Of a stretch of 64,000 nucleotides of DNA, positions 24,185 to 33,513 are shown piece after piece. The position numbers were made by a program, and so were the translations under genes. This DNA is from JBIQJD01 sp044507695. Lineage in GTDB: Bacteria > Bacteroidota > Ignavibacteria > Ignavibacteriales > Ignavibacteriaceae. The DNA lies in contig JBIQJD010000008.1 in the NCBI GenBank assembly GCA_044507695.1, forward strand, positions 124,001 to 188,000, written 5' to 3'. Numbering within the stretch: the first letter of the stretch is position 1; the number at the start of each line of letters is the position of its first letter. The notes under the pieces are model-generated. The model searched no databases. It saw nothing but the letters and a program-made list of their open reading frames with translations, and was not told the origin of the DNA.

Positions 24185-25618
24185 ATGAACTCTGCAGATA
24201 TTACGGCATTGCTTCCTTTTATAATAATTGCTGCTTCAGCGGTTGTTGTTATGCTGATAGCTGCAATTAAGAGAAATCATTCCTTATCATTTATCATTAG
24301 TTTGATTGGATTAGCTTCTGCATTTATATCTTTATTTTATACAAAAGAAATTACTCCCCATTACGTTTCTACTTTAATAGTGATGGATAATTATGCTCTT
24401 TTTTTCATTGGATTAATTTTTATTTCAACCTTTCTGATTCTTCTTTTCTCATATAATTATTTTGAAATGGTTGATGAACAAAAAGATGAATATTACATCC
24501 TGATATTAATTTCTGTGCTCGGTTCATCGGTACTTGTAAGTGCAGTTCACTTCACTACAATTTTTCTTGGATTGGAAATTCTCAGTGTATCCCTTTACAC
24601 ATTAATTTCTTATGTAAGAAAATTTTCTCTTTCAATTGAAGCAGGATTAAAATACCTCATACTTGCCGCAGCTTCTTCAGCATTTCTCTTATTCGGCATG
24701 GCGCTGATTTATACAGAAACCGGAACAATGGAATTCACTTTGATGAGTGAGAAACTTTCCGTAACCGGTGCAGCTCCGCTTATAGTAACAGGAATTGCAA
24801 TGATGATTGTTGGAATCGGATTTAAATTAGCTGTAGTGCCGTTTCATATGTGGACACCGGATGTTTACCAGGGCGCATCATCTCCTGTCTCATCATTTGT
24901 TGCATCAGTTTCAAAAGGGGGAATGTTTGCGCTTCTGCTCCGTTTCTTTATTGAAGCAGATGCAAAATATTATGAACCTGTTTTTCTAATCTTTACAATA
25001 ATTGCAATTGCCTCAATGGTAATTGGAAATCTTCTTGCTCTTCTTCAGAATAATGTAAAAAGAATTTTAGCTTATTCTTCAATTGCAAACCTGGGATATC
25101 TTTTAGTTGCATTTATTGCAAGCGGTAATCTTGCAGTTGAAGCAAGTGCTTTTTACTTAACTTCATACTTCATTGCAATAATTACTTCATTTGGAATTAT
25201 AACTCTTCTATCAACAAAAGAAAGAGAAGCGGAGGAATTAAATGATTATGCCGGATTGTTCTGGCGTAGGCCGTTTTTGGCTGCTGTTTTTACTGCTATG
25301 CTTTTATCGTTAGCCGGAATTCCTTTAACAGCAGGTTTTGTAGGCAAATTTCTCGTGATTTCTGCAGGTATTAATTCAACCTTATGGCTGCTTTCATTGG
25401 TGCTGGTTTTAACCAGTGTAATAGGTTTGTATTATTATCTAAGAATTATAACCGTAATGTTTTCAAAATATGAATCTGCTGCTGAAATTAATCCTGCAAA
25501 AAACTCTTTCTCAGGCGGAGCCGCAGTGATAAGTTTATTTGTACTTGTGCTTTGGCTTGGAATTTATCCATCATGGATTATGGATACAATCAGAAATCTG
25601 GTTTCTTCAGTGTTTTAA
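24185..25618 (+). CDS. nuoN: NADH-quinone oxidoreductase subunit N
   Basis: A 477-residue antiporter-like subunit, last gene of the operon. Diagnostic segments are FLGLEILSVSLYTLISY, VVPFHMWTPDVYQGASSPV and VKRILAYSSIANLGYLLVA. Length fits the family. A hairpin terminator follows 44 bases after the stop. Confidence 0.96.
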   Translation: MNSADITALLPFIIIAASAVVVMLIAAIKRNHSLSFIISLIGLASAFISLFYTKEITPHYVSTLIVMDNYALFFIGLIFISTFLILLFSYNYFEMVDEQKDEYYILILISVLGSSVLVSAVHFTTIFLGLEILSVSLYTLISYVRKFSLSIEAGLKYLILAAASSAFLLFGMALIYTETGTMEFTLMSEKLSVTGAAPLIVTGIAMMIVGIGFKLAVVPFHMWTPDVYQGASSPVSSFVASVSKGGMFALLLRFFIEADAKYYEPVFLIFTIIAIASMVIGNLLALLQNNVKRILAYSSIANLGYLLVAFIASGNLAVEASAFYLTSYFIAIITSFGIITLLSTKEREAEELNDYAGLFWRRPFLAAVFTAMLLSLAGIPLTAGFVGKFLVISAGINSTLWLLSLVLVLTSVIGLYYYLRIITVMFSKYESAAEINPAKNSFSGGAAVISLFVLVLWLGIYPSWIMDTIRNLVSSVF

Positions 25619-25661
25619 TTTTTCCTTTCGTTCTTTGAGGATATCTTTCTAACAAAAAAAT

Positions 25662-25695
25662 AAACTGCAGATGCAAAAACATCTGCAGTTATTTC
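25662..25695. terminator. Bidirectional terminator between nuoN and the aldo/keto reductase gene
   Basis: AACTGCAGATG (25663-25673) pairs perfectly with CATCTGCAGTT (25680-25690) around a CAAAAA loop, with an A-rich run before and a T-rich run after. It lies between two convergent genes, so it probably ends both transcripts. Confidence 0.8.
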
Positions 25696-25700
25696 AATTC

Positions 25701-26690
25701 TTAAAAAAGAATACTATCAATCTTTCTTAGTTCATCATCAGAAAAACTGATATTGTTTAAAGCGCCAACCGCATCTTCAATTTGTTCAACCTTGCTTGCA
25801 CCAATCAGTGCGGAAGTTACAACAGGATCACGCAAAACCCAGGCGATTGACATTTGCGCAAGTGTTTGTCCGCGCTGCTGCGCAATTTCATTAAGCTGCT
25901 TCACTTTATTAATTTTTTCTTCAGTAATTCTTTCACGCGGAAGAAATGTTCCTTCTTTTCCTGCTCTCGAATCAGCGGGAATTCCATTTAAATATTTATT
26001 TGTTAAAATTCCCTGCTCAAGCGGTGAAAAAACTATGCAGCCAATTCCCTCCTCGCGCAGTACATTTGTTAATCCGTTTTCAATCCACCTGTCCATCATA
26101 CTATATCTTGGCTGATGAATTATAAATGGCGTTCCCCAATCCTTTAAAATTTCAGAAGTACGTTTTGTATCTTCAGCTTTGTATTGAGAGATGCCAACGT
26201 ACAATGCTTTACCGCTTCTTACAATTTGATCTAATGCTCCTAATGATTCTTCCATCGGTGTTTCCGGATCAGGACGATGATGATAAAAAATATCAACGTA
26301 ATCTAATCCCATTCTTTTCAAACTTTGGTCAAGACTTGAAATTAAATATTTTCTTGAACCGAAATTTCCATAAGGACCGGACCACATTTCCCACCCGGCT
26401 TTTGTTGAAATAATCAGCTCATCTCTGTAAGATTTCAAATCATGTTTTAGAATCATACCAAATGTTGTTTCTGCTGATCCGGGAGGGGGGCCGTAATTAT
26501 TTGCCAGATCAAAATGAGTGACACCGAGATCAAAAGCCCGGTGAATCATTTTTCTGCTGTTTTCAAGCGTATCTACTCCGCCGAAGTTGTGCCAAAGACC
26601 AAGTGAAACCTGCGGCAGTTTAATTCCGCTTCTTCCGCAGCGTGCGTACTTCATTGTATCATATCTCTGAGGTGAAGGTGTGTAGTGCAT
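25701..26690 (-). CDS. Aldo/keto reductase, YghZ/GpR-like
   Basis: A 329-residue NADPH-dependent (beta/alpha)8-barrel oxidoreductase. The catalytic Asp and Tyr are in THFDLANNYGPPPGSAE, the Lys in ISTKAGW, and the His in YHHRPDP. The opening YDTMKYARCGRSGIKLPQVSLG and the PYGNFGSRKYL loop match the L-glyceraldehyde-3-phosphate reductase (YghZ/GpR) subgroup, which reduces small aldehydes. It is the second gene of a minus-strand pair, 14 bp after the epimerase gene. The true substrate in this organism is not known. Confidence 0.9.
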   Translation of the reverse strand: MHYTPSPQRYDTMKYARCGRSGIKLPQVSLGLWHNFGGVDTLENSRKMIHRAFDLGVTHFDLANNYGPPPGSAETTFGMILKHDLKSYRDELIISTKAGWEMWSGPYGNFGSRKYLISSLDQSLKRMGLDYVDIFYHHRPDPETPMEESLGALDQIVRSGKALYVGISQYKAEDTKRTSEILKDWGTPFIIHQPRYSMMDRWIENGLTNVLREEGIGCIVFSPLEQGILTNKYLNGIPADSRAGKEGTFLPRERITEEKINKVKQLNEIAQQRGQTLAQMSIAWVLRDPVVTSALIGASKVEQIEDAVGALNNISFSDDELRKIDSILF

Positions 26691-26704
26691 GTGTCTCCCT
26701 TTGG

Positions 26705-27712
26705 TTAAAAGTTGTGTTGATATGAATTTATAATATTATCAATTATTTTGTTTGATGTCTCATTGATAATCATTCTGGCAGATTCAGATTCAAACCAGTT
26801 TAATGTGCGTTTTATTCCTTCTTTAAAAGAAATTTCTGCAGAAAACTCCGGAACAAATTTTTTTATCTTGCTGTTATCAAAAATTACGCTGTGCATTTTA
26901 TCTCCTGTAAGCGTACCGGAAAGTGAAGCTTCAACTTTCTCAATAAATTCAGTGGGAATGTGTATAACATCGGCAGAAGCTCCTGCAGTTTCAGCAATAA
27001 TCTCGTAGATTTTATTCCATGTTAAAACTTCATCAGAAGTAATATGAAAAATTTCTCCAATTGCTTTTTTGTTACCTATTAATCCAGTTAATCCTTTCGC
27101 AAAATCATCTGAATGTGTAAGAACCCAAAGAGAAGTTCCATCTCCGTGAATGAAGATTTTCCTTCCATTTTTAATCCGGTCAATCAGTGTGTACTCTTTT
27201 CCGCCGCCAATTATTGCCGGGATAATATTTGAATAAGTGTGTGAGGGTCTGATTATAACTGCCGGAAAATTTTCTTCATTAAAAGCGTGCAGCAATTCAT
27301 TCTCACAATTAATTTTATTTTGTGAATACTGCCAGAATGGATTTACTGCGGGAGTTTCTTCAGTAATTACAGGATGCACCGGCGGTTTTTGATAAACGGA
27401 TGCAGAGCTTATAAAAAAATACTGTCCGGTTTTACCACGGAATAAATTTATATCTCGTTTTACTTCATCAGGATGAAAAACAATCCAGTTAACAACTGCA
27501 TCCCATTTATGTTCATTTAATTTTAACTGTGTTTCTGTTTGTGTTATATCACCGGCTATTCTTTTGCATCCGGGAATTTCAACGGGAGTTAAGCCGCGGT
27601 TAAGAAGGTATAAATCAATTCCTCTTTCAACACACAACCTGCTTACAGAAGAACTAATATTTCCGGTTCCGCCTATGAATAAAACTTTCAATTTTCTCCC
27701 GTGAAAAATCAA
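26705..27712 (-). CDS. NAD-dependent epimerase/dehydratase family protein
   Basis: A 335-residue extended short-chain dehydrogenase fold. The dinucleotide-binding loop is VLFIGGTGNISSS near residue 10, followed by LLNRG. A SSASVYQKPP stretch with a downstream QYSQNK supplies the Ser and the Tyr-x-x-x-Lys-like region, the latter with a YSQNK spacing that resembles the atypical mRNA-binding/isoflavone-reductase-like subgroup. Function could be sugar-nucleotide epimerisation, reduction or binding only. Divergent from the pectin locus across 254 bp. Confidence 0.8.
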   Translation of the reverse strand: MIFHGRKLKVLFIGGTGNISSSVSRLCVERGIDLYLLNRGLTPVEIPGCKRIAGDITQTETQLKLNEHKWDAVVNWIVFHPDEVKRDINLFRGKTGQYFFISSASVYQKPPVHPVITEETPAVNPFWQYSQNKINCENELLHAFNEENFPAVIIRPSHTYSNIIPAIIGGGKEYTLIDRIKNGRKIFIHGDGTSLWVLTHSDDFAKGLTGLIGNKKAIGEIFHITSDEVLTWNKIYEIIAETAGASADVIHIPTEFIEKVEASLSGTLTGDKMHSVIFDNSKIKKFVPEFSAEISFKEGIKRTLNWFESESARMIINETSNKIIDNIINSYQHNF

Positions 27713-27847
27713 ATTGTAAAATATTCATTTCTAATTTAAGAAATTCTTTTCCAGTTAATAATATTCAGATCATCAACCTCATTTTTGAAAATCTGCCTGT
27801 TTTAAAATTTTCTGAAGATGAATTCAAACTCAATGATGCAAATTAAC

Positions 27848-27898
27848 TTGACTCTGAGTTTTTTTTGTCTAAATTACATTATCGTTAACTTAAACGAT
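27848..27898 (+). promoter_or_regulatory. Putative promoter and LacI-type operator of the pectin locus
   Basis: TTGACT (27848-27853), a 16-bp spacer and TAAATT (27870-27875) make a sigma70-like promoter. Five bases further is an 18-bp palindrome, ATCGTT-AACTTA-AACGAT (27881-27898), with the central-symmetry look of LacI-family operators and covering the expected start site. That position would let a repressor block initiation. A LacI-family gene is in the same locus at 57818. The link is inferred, not shown. Confidence 0.5.
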
Positions 27899-27966
27899 TA
27901 AGTAAATACCCGGAAAAATTGTGATTCACCGGGCGAAGCTGTGTCCAATCTCTTATATTTACCATT

Positions 27967-29172
27967 ATGAAAAATAAAAACACACTCCTGTTAATACTTT
28001 TTTGTATCCTTTATTCAATCTCAATTTTTGCTGCTGAGACTGAAATCAAAGTAAAAAACAACAGTGAAATTTTCAGGCATGAAGTTATTGCTGTTGATTT
28101 GGATTCAGTTCAAATCAATTTAAAGAATGAAAAATTTGTGGTTAAAGATGGCAGTGAAATTATTCCGGCCGAAATAAACGGGAACCAGCTTCTAATCTAT
28201 ATACAACTTAATGCCGGTGAAGAGAAAAATCTTTTAATTCAAACAAATGATGCTGCAAAGAAGCAAGTTAAATACACAAAGGCATATCTTGGACAAAAAA
28301 CAGAGTATGTAAAACAGGACGGATATTACACCGGTGGAAGATTCGCGGAAGTAGATTCGGCAGTTGTGCCAAAAGATCATTTTGCACATGATGCTGTGTA
28401 CCAGTTTGAAGGACCCGGCTGGGAATCCGAGCTTGTTGGCTACCGATTATATCTTGATGACAGAAACAGAACAGACATTTTTGGCAAAAAGAAAAATGAT
28501 TTGGTACTTGATCAGATTGGTAAGAATGATCTTGTTTCCGATGGAAAAGAGTCTTATCAAAGTTTAATGGATTGGGGAATGGATATCTTCAAGGTTGGTA
28601 ATTCACTTGGAATTGGAGCAGCAGCTTCTTACTTGAATGACAGCGTTTATACAATCTCAGAGTATGAAGAAGTTACTGTAAAAATTTTAAGTGGAAATTT
28701 ACAATCGGGTGTTATCACAAATCATTTAAACTGGAAATTAGCAGATAACACATATAACCCGGAAATATTTTATTCAATTAAAGCAGGAAGCAGATTAACT
28801 GCCGTAACAGTTAAACTTGATAAAGCAATTGAAAATATCTGCACAGGTCTTGCTAAACATAAAGGAACAGAGTTTCTAAAATCACAAAACCAGAGCGGCT
28901 GGAATTATATTGCAGTGTGGGGAAAACAGACACTTGTAATTGATAATCTTGGCATTGCTCTTTTTTATAAACAGGAAGATTTAATAAGCCTTGATGAAGA
29001 TAACCTCAGCCATCTTGTAATTTTGAAACCTGAAAATAATTCCTCCTCTTATTATTTTGCTGCGGCATGGGAACAGGAACCAGGCGGGCTGAAAAATAAA
29101 AATGAATTCATTAAGTATCTTAATGAAGAACTAATTAAATTAAACCATCCAATCGAAATAAGTAGCAGGTAA
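27967..29172 (+). CDS. DUF4861-like secreted protein, first gene of the pectin locus
   Basis: A 401-residue protein with a signal peptide (KNTLLLILFCILYSISIFAA). The body shows YLGQKTEYVKQDGYYTGGRFAEVDS, then FEGPGWESELVGYRLYLDDRNRTDIFGKK, which resembles DUF4861, a family of unproven activity often found with polysaccharide-degradation genes. Such proteins are beta-rich and possibly carbohydrate-active. It stands directly downstream of the putative regulated promoter and nine bases before the TRAP transporter genes, so a role in uronate or oligogalacturonide handling in the periplasm is plausible but unproven. Confidence 0.7.
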   Translation: MKNKNTLLLILFCILYSISIFAAETEIKVKNNSEIFRHEVIAVDLDSVQINLKNEKFVVKDGSEIIPAEINGNQLLIYIQLNAGEEKNLLIQTNDAAKKQVKYTKAYLGQKTEYVKQDGYYTGGRFAEVDSAVVPKDHFAHDAVYQFEGPGWESELVGYRLYLDDRNRTDIFGKKKNDLVLDQIGKNDLVSDGKESYQSLMDWGMDIFKVGNSLGIGAAASYLNDSVYTISEYEEVTVKILSGNLQSGVITNHLNWKLADNTYNPEIFYSIKAGSRLTAVTVKLDKAIENICTGLAKHKGTEFLKSQNQSGWNYIAVWGKQTLVIDNLGIALFYKQEDLISLDEDNLSHLVILKPENNSSSYYFAAAWEQEPGGLKNKNEFIKYLNEELIKLNHPIEISSR

Positions 29173-29181
29173 AATATTTTA

Positions 29182-30165
29182 ATGAAATCCGCTGCATTTA
29201 TTTTACTGATAAGCATTGCATTTCTTACAGGCTGCAGCCGGCAGGCAGAAGTTAGAAAAATAAAAATTGCACATGGACTTGATCAAACCCACCCGGTTCA
29301 TCTGGCAATGGTTTATATGAGTGAGAGGGTGGCAGAAAAATCAAACGGAAAAATTCAGATGACCGTTTACCCGAGCCAGCAGCTTGGAACAGAGCGTGAA
29401 TGTCTTGAACTTCTTCAAATTGGAAGTCTGGGAATGACGAAAGTTTCTTCATCTGTATTAGAAGGATTCGCTCCACTTTATAAGGTGTTCAGCCTGCCGT
29501 TTATTTTTGAAAGTGAAGAACATAAGTTTAAGGTTTTTGAAAGTGAACTCGGCAAAGAACTTCTTGCAAGCCCTCAAAAATATCTTTTGAAAGGATTATG
29601 TTTTTACGATGCAGGCAGCAGAAGTTTTTATACAAAAAATAAACCGGTTATGAGTCCTGATGATCTTACAGGATTGAAAATAAGAGTTCAGGAAAGTGCT
29701 ACATCTGTAAAAATGGTAAATGCGCTTGGCGGCTCTGCAACTCCAATTGCGTGGGGTGAATTGTATACTGCGCTTCAGCAAGGTGTAGTGGATGGAGCTG
29801 AAAATAATCCGCCGAGTTTTTTTACTTCCCGCCATTATGAAGTATGTAAATTTTTTTCTCTCGATGAACATACATCCGTTCCCGATGTTTTGCTTATAAG
29901 TTCTGTGTTGTGGAATTCATTAACTGATGAAGAAAAGAGATGGATTCAGGAAGCTGCAGATGAATCATACAAGTATCAAAAGAAATTATGGAAGGAAGCA
30001 ACAGAAGAAGCATTGAAAAAAGTTCAGAAAGCCGGTGTTGAAATTTTTTATCCTGATAAATCAACTTTTCAGAAAAAAGTAGTTCCGCTTATTGATGAAT
30101 TTAAGAGTGAACCGGAAGTATATGAGTTGGTTCAGAAAATAAAAAATTTAAATAAAGCCGGATGA
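29182..30165 (+). CDS. dctP: TRAP transporter substrate-binding protein DctP
   Basis: A 327-residue periplasmic binding protein anchored as a lipoprotein (LTGC lipobox, Cys18). The DctP/TAXI fold is marked by KIKIAHGLDQTHPVHLA, TVYPSQQLGTEREC, LKIRVQESATSVKMV and VVDGAENNPPSFFTSRHYEV, including the Arg that pairs with a substrate carboxylate. In this setting the ligand is probably galacturonate or a short unsaturated oligogalacturonide. Overlaps dctQ by four bases. Confidence 0.93.
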   Translation: MKSAAFILLISIAFLTGCSRQAEVRKIKIAHGLDQTHPVHLAMVYMSERVAEKSNGKIQMTVYPSQQLGTERECLELLQIGSLGMTKVSSSVLEGFAPLYKVFSLPFIFESEEHKFKVFESELGKELLASPQKYLLKGLCFYDAGSRSFYTKNKPVMSPDDLTGLKIRVQESATSVKMVNALGGSATPIAWGELYTALQQGVVDGAENNPPSFFTSRHYEVCKFFSLDEHTSVPDVLLISSVLWNSLTDEEKRWIQEAADESYKYQKKLWKEATEEALKKVQKAGVEIFYPDKSTFQKKVVPLIDEFKSEPEVYELVQKIKNLNKAG

Positions 30166-30665
30166 TAAAAATCAAAATTACGATAGATAAAGTAATCAGG
30201 TTTCTGCTTGTAATTTTATTAGGCGGAATGACGATTAATGTATTGTGGCAGGTCTTTACAAGATTTGTCCTGCAAAATCCAAGTTCATATACTGAGGAAC
30301 TTGCGCGTTATACATTAATCTGGACCGGAATTCTTGGTGCTGCTTATGTTGCTGGACAGAAGATGCACCTTGCTATTGATCTTCTTCCAACAAAATTAAC
30401 AGGCAAAAGAAAAATTTATCTTGAACTGATCATTCAAACAGCAATTATAATCTTTACAATTTTCGTAATGATTGTTGGCGGGCTGAGACTTGTAAATATT
30501 ACTTTCACGCTGCACCAGATTTCCGCAGCGCTGCAAATTCCGCTTGGTTACGTTTATCTTGTTATTCCAATAAGCGGGTTTATTATCCTCTTCTATTCTT
30601 TATTCTTCATGTATGAGCAAATCAATTTATTAAAAACTCAAAATTCTCTAAAAGTTAAAGATTAA
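30162..30665 (+). CDS. dctQ: TRAP transporter small permease DctQ
   Basis: A 167-residue membrane protein with four predicted helices. NVLWQVFTRFVLQNPSSYTEELARYTLIW and GAAYVAGQKMHLAIDLL are the DctQ signatures. Starts inside the dctP stop (ATGA) and is followed by dctM after two bases, so the three form one transcriptional unit. Confidence 0.93.
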   Translation: MIKIKITIDKVIRFLLVILLGGMTINVLWQVFTRFVLQNPSSYTEELARYTLIWTGILGAAYVAGQKMHLAIDLLPTKLTGKRKIYLELIIQTAIIIFTIFVMIVGGLRLVNITFTLHQISAALQIPLGYVYLVIPISGFIILFYSLFFMYEQINLLKTQNSLKVKD

Positions 30666-30667
30666 TA

Positions 30668-31966
30668 ATGGAAGTAACCGAAATTCTGATTCTTGTAATT
30701 ACATTCTTTGCACTTCTTGCAATGGGTGTGCCTATTTCATTCAGCATCGGGCTTTCAACTTTGGCAACAATGCTTTGCACAATTGATGCACTTCCTTCAT
30801 ATACTACTGTTGCGCAAAGAATGGCTACAGGAATTGACAGCTTTGCACTACTTGCAATTCCATTTTTTATTCTTGCCGGCCAGTTAATGAACTCCGGCGG
30901 AATAGCAAGGCGGTTAATTGATTTTGCAAAAGTTCTTGTAGGCAAACTTCCCGGCGGTTTGGCATTTGTTAATGTAATGGCAGCAATGCTGTTTGGTGCT
31001 ATTTCAGGTTCTGCCGCGGCAGCTGCTTCAGCTATCGGCGGATTTATGACTCCCGTTATGAAAAAGGAAGGATATGATCCGGGATTTTCTGCAGCGGTTA
31101 ATGTTACTTCTGCAACAACAGGATTGATAATTCCGCCAAGCAACATATTAATTGTGTATTCACTTGCGAGCGGCGGAGTTTCTATTGCAGCATTGTTTCT
31201 TGCAGGATATATTCCCGGAATGTTATTCGGCTTATCCATAATGGCAGTAGCATATATTTATGCATTAAAGAAAGGTTACAAATCGTCAGAAACAGTTTCT
31301 TTTAAAGATGGAACAAAAAAGTTTTTGCATGCACTGCCAAGCCTTCTATTAATTATAATTGTAATTGGGGGAATAATTGCCGGATACTTTACTGCAACAG
31401 AAGCTTCTGCAATAGCTGTACTGTATGCGTTCATTTTATCTGTTTTTATTTACCGTGAGATTAAACTTTCCGATCTTCCAAAGATACTGGCTGACAGTGC
31501 TTCTACAACTGCTGTAGTAATGCTGCTGGTTGGAACATCGATGGCGATGTCCTGGGTTATGGCGTATGAAAATATTCCCCAGAATGTAGCAAACGCGCTG
31601 GTTGCCCTATCAGAAAATAAAATTGTAATTCTGCTTATCATTAATTTTATACTGCTTATAGTTGGAACATTTATGGATATGACTCCGGCAGTATTAATTT
31701 TTACACCAATCTTCCTTCCCGTTGCTCTGCATCTGGGAATTGATCCTATTCATTTTGGAATAATAATAGTAATGAATCTCTGCATCGGCTTGTGCACACC
31801 GCCTGTTGGCAGTGTATTGTTTATCGGTTGTTCGGTTGCCGGTTTATCAATTACAAAAGTTATAAAGCCGTTAATTCCAATGTTTATTGCAATGACTATA
31901 ACGTTGCTAATCGTAACATATATTCCTGAATTGAGTTTGTGGGTTCCGCGCTTTTTTGGATTTTAA
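30668..31966 (+). CDS. dctM: TRAP transporter large permease DctM
   Basis: A 432-residue membrane protein with about 11-13 helices, the ion-coupled translocation subunit. Signatures include PFFILAGQLMNSGGIARRLIDFA, GAISGSAAAAASAIGGFMTPVMKKEGYD and CIGLCTPPVGSVLFIG. With DctP and DctQ it would import acidic sugars using a sodium gradient. uxaC follows after 45 bases. Confidence 0.95.
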   Translation: MEVTEILILVITFFALLAMGVPISFSIGLSTLATMLCTIDALPSYTTVAQRMATGIDSFALLAIPFFILAGQLMNSGGIARRLIDFAKVLVGKLPGGLAFVNVMAAMLFGAISGSAAAAASAIGGFMTPVMKKEGYDPGFSAAVNVTSATTGLIIPPSNILIVYSLASGGVSIAALFLAGYIPGMLFGLSIMAVAYIYALKKGYKSSETVSFKDGTKKFLHALPSLLLIIIVIGGIIAGYFTATEASAIAVLYAFILSVFIYREIKLSDLPKILADSASTTAVVMLLVGTSMAMSWVMAYENIPQNVANALVALSENKIVILLIINFILLIVGTFMDMTPAVLIFTPIFLPVALHLGIDPIHFGIIIVMNLCIGLCTPPVGSVLFIGCSVAGLSITKVIKPLIPMFIAMTITLLIVTYIPELSLWVPRFFGF

Positions 31967-32011
31967 TTTCAAATTTGATTAACAATCTTTCTCCGGAAAA
32001 ACTTTACGTAA

Positions 32012-33430
32012 ATGAGTAACAAAAATTCTTCTGTATTTATTGATGAGGATTTTCTTCTCAGTACTGAAACAGCAAAAAGATTATATCATGAATACGCTGA
32101 AGATCTTCCTATAATTGATTACCACTGCCATTTGCCGGTTAGAGAAATTGCCGATGATAAAAACTTCAGCAGTATTACCGAAATTTGGCTGAATGGTGAT
32201 CATTATAAATGGCGTGCAATGCGCACAAATGGTGTGGATGAAAAATTCATTACAGGTTCAGCATCTGATTATGAAAAATTTTTAGCATGGGCAAAAACTG
32301 TTCCTGATACAATCAGAAATCCGCTTTATCACTGGACACACATGGAATTGAAAAATCCGTTTGGAGTAAGGGATAAACTTTTGAATGAGAACACTGCAAA
32401 AGAAATCTGGGAACAATGCAATTCACTTCTTCAGATGAAAGAATTTTCAACCAGGGGATTGTTAAATCATTTTAAAGTTGAAGTTGTTTGCACAACTGAT
32501 GATCCGGTTGATGATCTATCCTATCATAAAAAAATTAAGGAAGATAACTTTAACGTAAAGATACTGCCGGCTTTCAGGCCTGATAAGGGAATGATGGTTG
32601 AAAATAAATCAGTATTTAAAAGCTGGTTTGAAAAACTTCAGCAGCTTGTTAAATATGAAATAAAAAGTTTTGAAACATACATTGAAGCAATAAACCAGAG
32701 ACATGATTATTTTCATCAGAATGGATGCAGATTATCAGATCACGGAATTGAAAATGCTTATGCTGAAGATTATACTGAGGAAGATATTGAAAAAATATTT
32801 CAAAAAATTCTTCGTGATGATGAACTTTCCGGTACTGAAATTCTGAAATTCAAATCTGCAATGATGTATGAGTTCGGATTGATGAATCACAGCAAAGGCT
32901 GGGTTCAGCAGCTTCATCTTGGTGCTTTAAGAAATAACAATACACGCATGTATAATAGGCTTGGACCTGATACTGGTTTTGATTCAATTGGTGATTTTGC
33001 ATTGGCAGTTCCGCTTGCAAAATATCTTAACAAACTTGATACAAACGACAAACTTGCTAAAACAATTCTTTATAATCTTAATCCTGCCGATAATGAATTG
33101 ATGGCAACGATGATTGGTAATTTTCAGGACGGCAGTGTCCCAGGAAAACTTCAATTTGGCAGTGCGTGGTGGTTTCTTGATCAGAAAGATGGAATGGAAA
33201 AACAGATAAATGCTTTATCAAACATGGGGCTTTTAAGCCGGTTTATAGGTATGCTTACAGATTCACGCAGTTTTCTTTCTTATCCGCGGCATGAATATTT
33301 CCGAAGGATTTTATGCGCGATGTTAGGCAGTGATGTTGAGAATGGATTAATTCCTGATTCAGACGAACTGCTTGCGCCGCTTGTTAAAAATGTTTGTTAC
33401 TTCAATGCTAAAAACTATTTCAATTTTTAA
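32012..33430 (+). CDS. uxaC: Uronate isomerase (glucuronate/galacturonate isomerase)
   Basis: A 472-residue UxaC, converting D-galacturonate to D-tagaturonate (and D-glucuronate to D-fructuronate). The metal-binding H-x-H is in IIDYHCHLPVREIADD; NPLYHWTHMELKNPFG, VCTTDDPVDDL and NHSKGWVQQLHLGALRNNN are family-defining. Length equals the standard ~470. It is the first cytoplasmic catabolic enzyme after the transporter. Sits between the TRAP genes and the first TonB-dependent receptor. Confidence 0.97.
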   Translation: MSNKNSSVFIDEDFLLSTETAKRLYHEYAEDLPIIDYHCHLPVREIADDKNFSSITEIWLNGDHYKWRAMRTNGVDEKFITGSASDYEKFLAWAKTVPDTIRNPLYHWTHMELKNPFGVRDKLLNENTAKEIWEQCNSLLQMKEFSTRGLLNHFKVEVVCTTDDPVDDLSYHKKIKEDNFNVKILPAFRPDKGMMVENKSVFKSWFEKLQQLVKYEIKSFETYIEAINQRHDYFHQNGCRLSDHGIENAYAEDYTEEDIEKIFQKILRDDELSGTEILKFKSAMMYEFGLMNHSKGWVQQLHLGALRNNNTRMYNRLGPDTGFDSIGDFALAVPLAKYLNKLDTNDKLAKTILYNLNPADNELMATMIGNFQDGSVPGKLQFGSAWWFLDQKDGMEKQINALSNMGLLSRFIGMLTDSRSFLSYPRHEYFRRILCAMLGSDVENGLIPDSDELLAPLVKNVCYFNAKNYFNF

Positions 33431-33513
33431 TTAAACAATCCTGAAAAATCCCATCTAGTAATTTTTAAAGAATTTCCGGTCTTCACTTTTCTGCTTTTTA
33501 AAAGGAGCTGAAT

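Noticed and set aside
27909..27933. CCCGG/CCGGG stem downstream of the pectin promoter
   Set aside because: Only five paired bases with a 15-base loop; too weak to call a leader structure.
30655..31239. Long minus-strand open frame opposite dctM
   Set aside because: It mirrors the membrane-protein codons of dctM, has low-complexity composition and no family resemblance.
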